NCBI GenBank assembly: GCA_023393655.1
Contig: JAEWKP010000319.1
Span: forward strand, 1-20,550
Direction of reading: 5' to 3'
Length of the DNA: 20,550 nucleotides
DNA from: Pseudomonadota bacterium
Lineage (GTDB): Bacteria > Pseudomonadota > Alphaproteobacteria > Rhizobiales > Beijerinckiaceae
A program made the translations under genes and the position numbers. The notes beneath the pieces were generated by a model, which was not told the DNA's origin, made no database searches, and worked only from the letters and a program-made list of their open reading frames with translations. This document shows, in pieces, positions 18,763 to 20,550 of this stretch (the first letter of the stretch is position 1; each line of letters opens with the position of its first letter).

Positions 18763-20550
18763 ATGGCCTTCAACCTCTTCAGCAGTGACAACGCTTCCGC
18801 ACAGATCGATGCGATCCATCGGTCTCAGGCAGTGATCGAATTCGATACCCAGGGCAAGATCCTCTTCGCCAATGCCAATTTCCTTGCGGCAACCGGCTAC
18901 CAGCTGGCGGAGATTGCCGGGCGCCAGCATGCGATCTTCCTGCCCCGGAACCTAGCGGAAGCGCCCGACTACAAAGCCTTCTGGAATGCGCTGCGCCAGG
19001 GAGAGCCGCAGGAGGGCCAGTTCCTGCGCATCGGCAAGAACGGCGCGCCGCTCTGGCTGCAAGCAATCTATGCGCCGGTGATGGGGCGTGGGGGCAAGCC
19101 GGTCAAGATCGTGAAATTCGCCACCGACATCACGGCGCAGAAGGCCGAGATCGCCAATTCCGAAGCGCAGATCGCCGCGATCCGGAAGTCGCAGGCCGTC
19201 ATCGAGTTCGCTCTCGACGGCACTATCCTCGACGCCAACGAGAACTTCCTGGCCGCCGTCGGCTATCGGCTCGACGAGATCAAGGGACAGCACCACCGGC
19301 TGTTCGTCGCGCCGGAACAGCACGGCTCGGAGGACTACAAGCGCTTCTGGGCGAAGCTCGGCCGCGGCGAATACGATGAAGGCGAGTATCTGCGTATCGG
19401 CAAGGCCGGATGCCAAATCTGGATCCAGGCCACCTACAATCCAATTCTGGACTCGGCCGGGCGGCCGTTCAAAGTCGTGAAATTCGCGTCCGACATCACG
19501 GGCCGCCGCCGCGAGCAGGAAGCTCTCCAGCGCGCGGTCACGGAAACGCAGCAGGTGGTCGCGGCCGCCAAGCAGAAGAATCTCAATCCGCGCATCGAGA
19601 TGACCGGCAAGGCCGGCGACCTGCGCAATCTCTGCGAGGGCGTCAACGCCCTGATCGAGACGCTGTGCGAGGTTGTCACAACGACGGCCGACATCTCGGA
19701 CACGCTCGCCAGAGGCTCATCCGCGATCAACCGGGACAGCCGCAATCTCGCGCAGCGGACCGAGGAACAGGCGAGCAGTCTCGAGGAGACGGCAGCGACC
19801 ACCGAGGAACTCGCGGCTTCCGTGAAGCAGAGCGCGGCACGGGCGCAGGACGCGACGGCCCTCGGCGAGAAGGCCAATGCCATCGCCAATCAGGGCGGGA
19901 ACATCGTGACCGCGGCCATCGCCGCGATGGAGCGCATCGAGCGCGCCTCCGCCAATATCGCCGAGATCATCAACGTCATCGACACGATCGCGTTCCAGAC
20001 CAATCTGCTGGCGCTCAATGCCGCGGTCGAGGCGGCGCGAGCCGGTGAGGCAGGTCGCGGCTTCGCCGTCGTGGCCTCGGAGGTGCGGGCCCTAGCGCAG
20101 CGCTCCAGCGATTCGGCCAACGACATCAAGAAGCTGATCACGGACTCGGCCGAGGAGGTCTCGGCCGGCGTGAAGCTGGTCCAGGAAGCGGGCACCGCGC
20201 TGACCGAGATCGTGCGATCCTCGGGACAAGTCTCCGACGCGCTGGCGGATATCTCGACCGCCTCGCAAGAGCAGGCGAACGGGATCGAGGAGGTCGCCAA
20301 AGTCGTCGCGCATCTCGACGAGATGACACAGCAGAACGCCACGATGGTCGAGCAGAGCCACGGCATCGCCGGCACGCTGGAGGATTCGGCCAAGCGCCTC
20401 CAGACGCTCGTCACCTCGTTCCAGATTCCGCTGGATCGGCTCAACGAAAAAGCCGGCGCGGTCGCCTTCACGCGGCCGACCCAGGAGGACGCCGACGCAG
20501 CCCCCACCGCCCCCGCCCGGCTGCAACGCAAGGTGCTGCGCGCGATGAAC
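18763..20550 (+). CDS. Soluble methyl-accepting chemotaxis protein with two PAS domains (partial)
   Basis: The frame runs from ATG 18763 (AGGGA 6-7 bases upstream) to the window edge without a stop, giving 596 residues so far. No membrane segment or signal peptide is present, so the receptor is cytoplasmic. Two tandem PAS domains occupy about 15-125 and 138-247 and are close copies of each other (SQAVIEF, NFLAA.GY, the E..G..H..F segment, LRIGK, K.VKFA.DIT in both). A HAMP-like linker (about 270-310) leads to the coiled-coil signalling domain. The conserved hairpin tip DTIAFQTNLLALNAAVEAARAGEAGRGFAVVA lies at about 408-439. The layout PAS-PAS-MCP without membrane helices is that of Pseudomonas BdlA. 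In such PAS domains the ligand is often heme, FAD or nothing, and cannot be read here. The missing C-terminus may be only a few dozen residues. Confidence 0.93.
   Translation, partial: MAFNLFSSDNASAQIDAIHRSQAVIEFDTQGKILFANANFLAATGYQLAEIAGRQHAIFLPRNLAEAPDYKAFWNALRQGEPQEGQFLRIGKNGAPLWLQAIYAPVMGRGGKPVKIVKFATDITAQKAEIANSEAQIAAIRKSQAVIEFALDGTILDANENFLAAVGYRLDEIKGQHHRLFVAPEQHGSEDYKRFWAKLGRGEYDEGEYLRIGKAGCQIWIQATYNPILDSAGRPFKVVKFASDITGRRREQEALQRAVTETQQVVAAAKQKNLNPRIEMTGKAGDLRNLCEGVNALIETLCEVVTTTADISDTLARGSSAINRDSRNLAQRTEEQASSLEETAATTEELAASVKQSAARAQDATALGEKANAIANQGGNIVTAAIAAMERIERASANIAEIINVIDTIAFQTNLLALNAAVEAARAGEAGRGFAVVASEVRALAQRSSDSANDIKKLITDSAEEVSAGVKLVQEAGTALTEIVRSSGQVSDALADISTASQEQANGIEEVAKVVAHLDEMTQQNATMVEQSHGIAGTLEDSAKRLQTLVTSFQIPLDRLNEKAGAVAFTRPTQEDADAAPTAPARLQRKVLRAMN

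Noticed and set aside
1..20550. tRNA, rRNA, CRISPR array, prophage, transposase, toxin-antitoxin or defence genes
   Set aside because: I looked for repeat arrays, tRNA-like cloverleaf arms and transposase/integrase motifs by eye on both strands and saw none; the genes are core metabolism, polysaccharide initiation and signalling.

Overview
The window reads as a chromosomal stretch of a GC-rich alphaproteobacterium of the Hyphomicrobiales (Rhizobiales). Three things support this: the gene order hisB - DUF2628 membrane protein - hisH - hisA - hisF - hisE - coaA, which is typical of that order; strong G/C third-position bias; and an intergenic palindromic repeat (1448-1554) of a kind common in Bosea/Bradyrhizobium-like genomes. 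A Bosea-like organism is my best guess from memory of gene style and was not tested by any search.

Left part (1-7240), core metabolism on the + strand. After the tail of an unidentified gene come metZ (homocysteine synthesis), the palindromic repeat, and then a tight operon: hisB, a DUF2628 membrane protein, hisH, hisA, hisF and hisE, followed by coaA (pantothenate kinase) and a small DedA/YqaA-like membrane protein. hisH, hisA and hisF each begin inside the stop codon of the previous gene (ATGA overlaps). ridA follows with its own strong ribosome-binding site and ends in a strong hairpin terminator.

Middle part (7260-12430). A degenerate TPR-type helical-repeat protein (whose natural start seems to be a non-canonical ATC) converges on a class I/II aminotransferase gene. 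A 347-base control region separates the aminotransferase from cobQ (cobyric acid synthase), followed by a TetR-family regulator. Two 22-bp operators with the same arms (TGAYGAAT-N6-ATTCGTCA) lie at promoter-like sequences, one in front of cobQ/the aminotransferase and one in front of tetR. This suggests a small regulon with autoregulation.

Right part (12430-16450), surface polysaccharide initiation. A large membrane-anchored NDP-sugar 4,6-dehydratase (FlaA1/WbpM type) converges on an SDR sugar reductase/epimerase and a WecA/MraY-type sugar-1-phosphate transferase. The three resemble the set that makes UDP-QuiNAc (or a related sugar) and loads it on undecaprenyl phosphate in Rhizobium etli (WreV/WreQ/WreU) and Pseudomonas (WbpM/WbpV/WbpL). 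The first two genes overlap by 119 bases tail to tail.

Far right (16450-20550), signalling. A small secreted protein of unknown function is followed by a protein with a globin-coupled-sensor-like N-terminus and a degenerate GGDEF domain. Divergent from it, across an A+T-rich region, is a soluble PAS-PAS chemoreceptor (BdlA-like layout) cut by the window end. I saw no tRNA, rRNA, CRISPR array, prophage or transposase. Most of the window is ordinary core genome. The least ordinary signals are the paired TetR operators, the ATC start, the degenerate GGDEF/globin protein and the overlapping polysaccharide genes.
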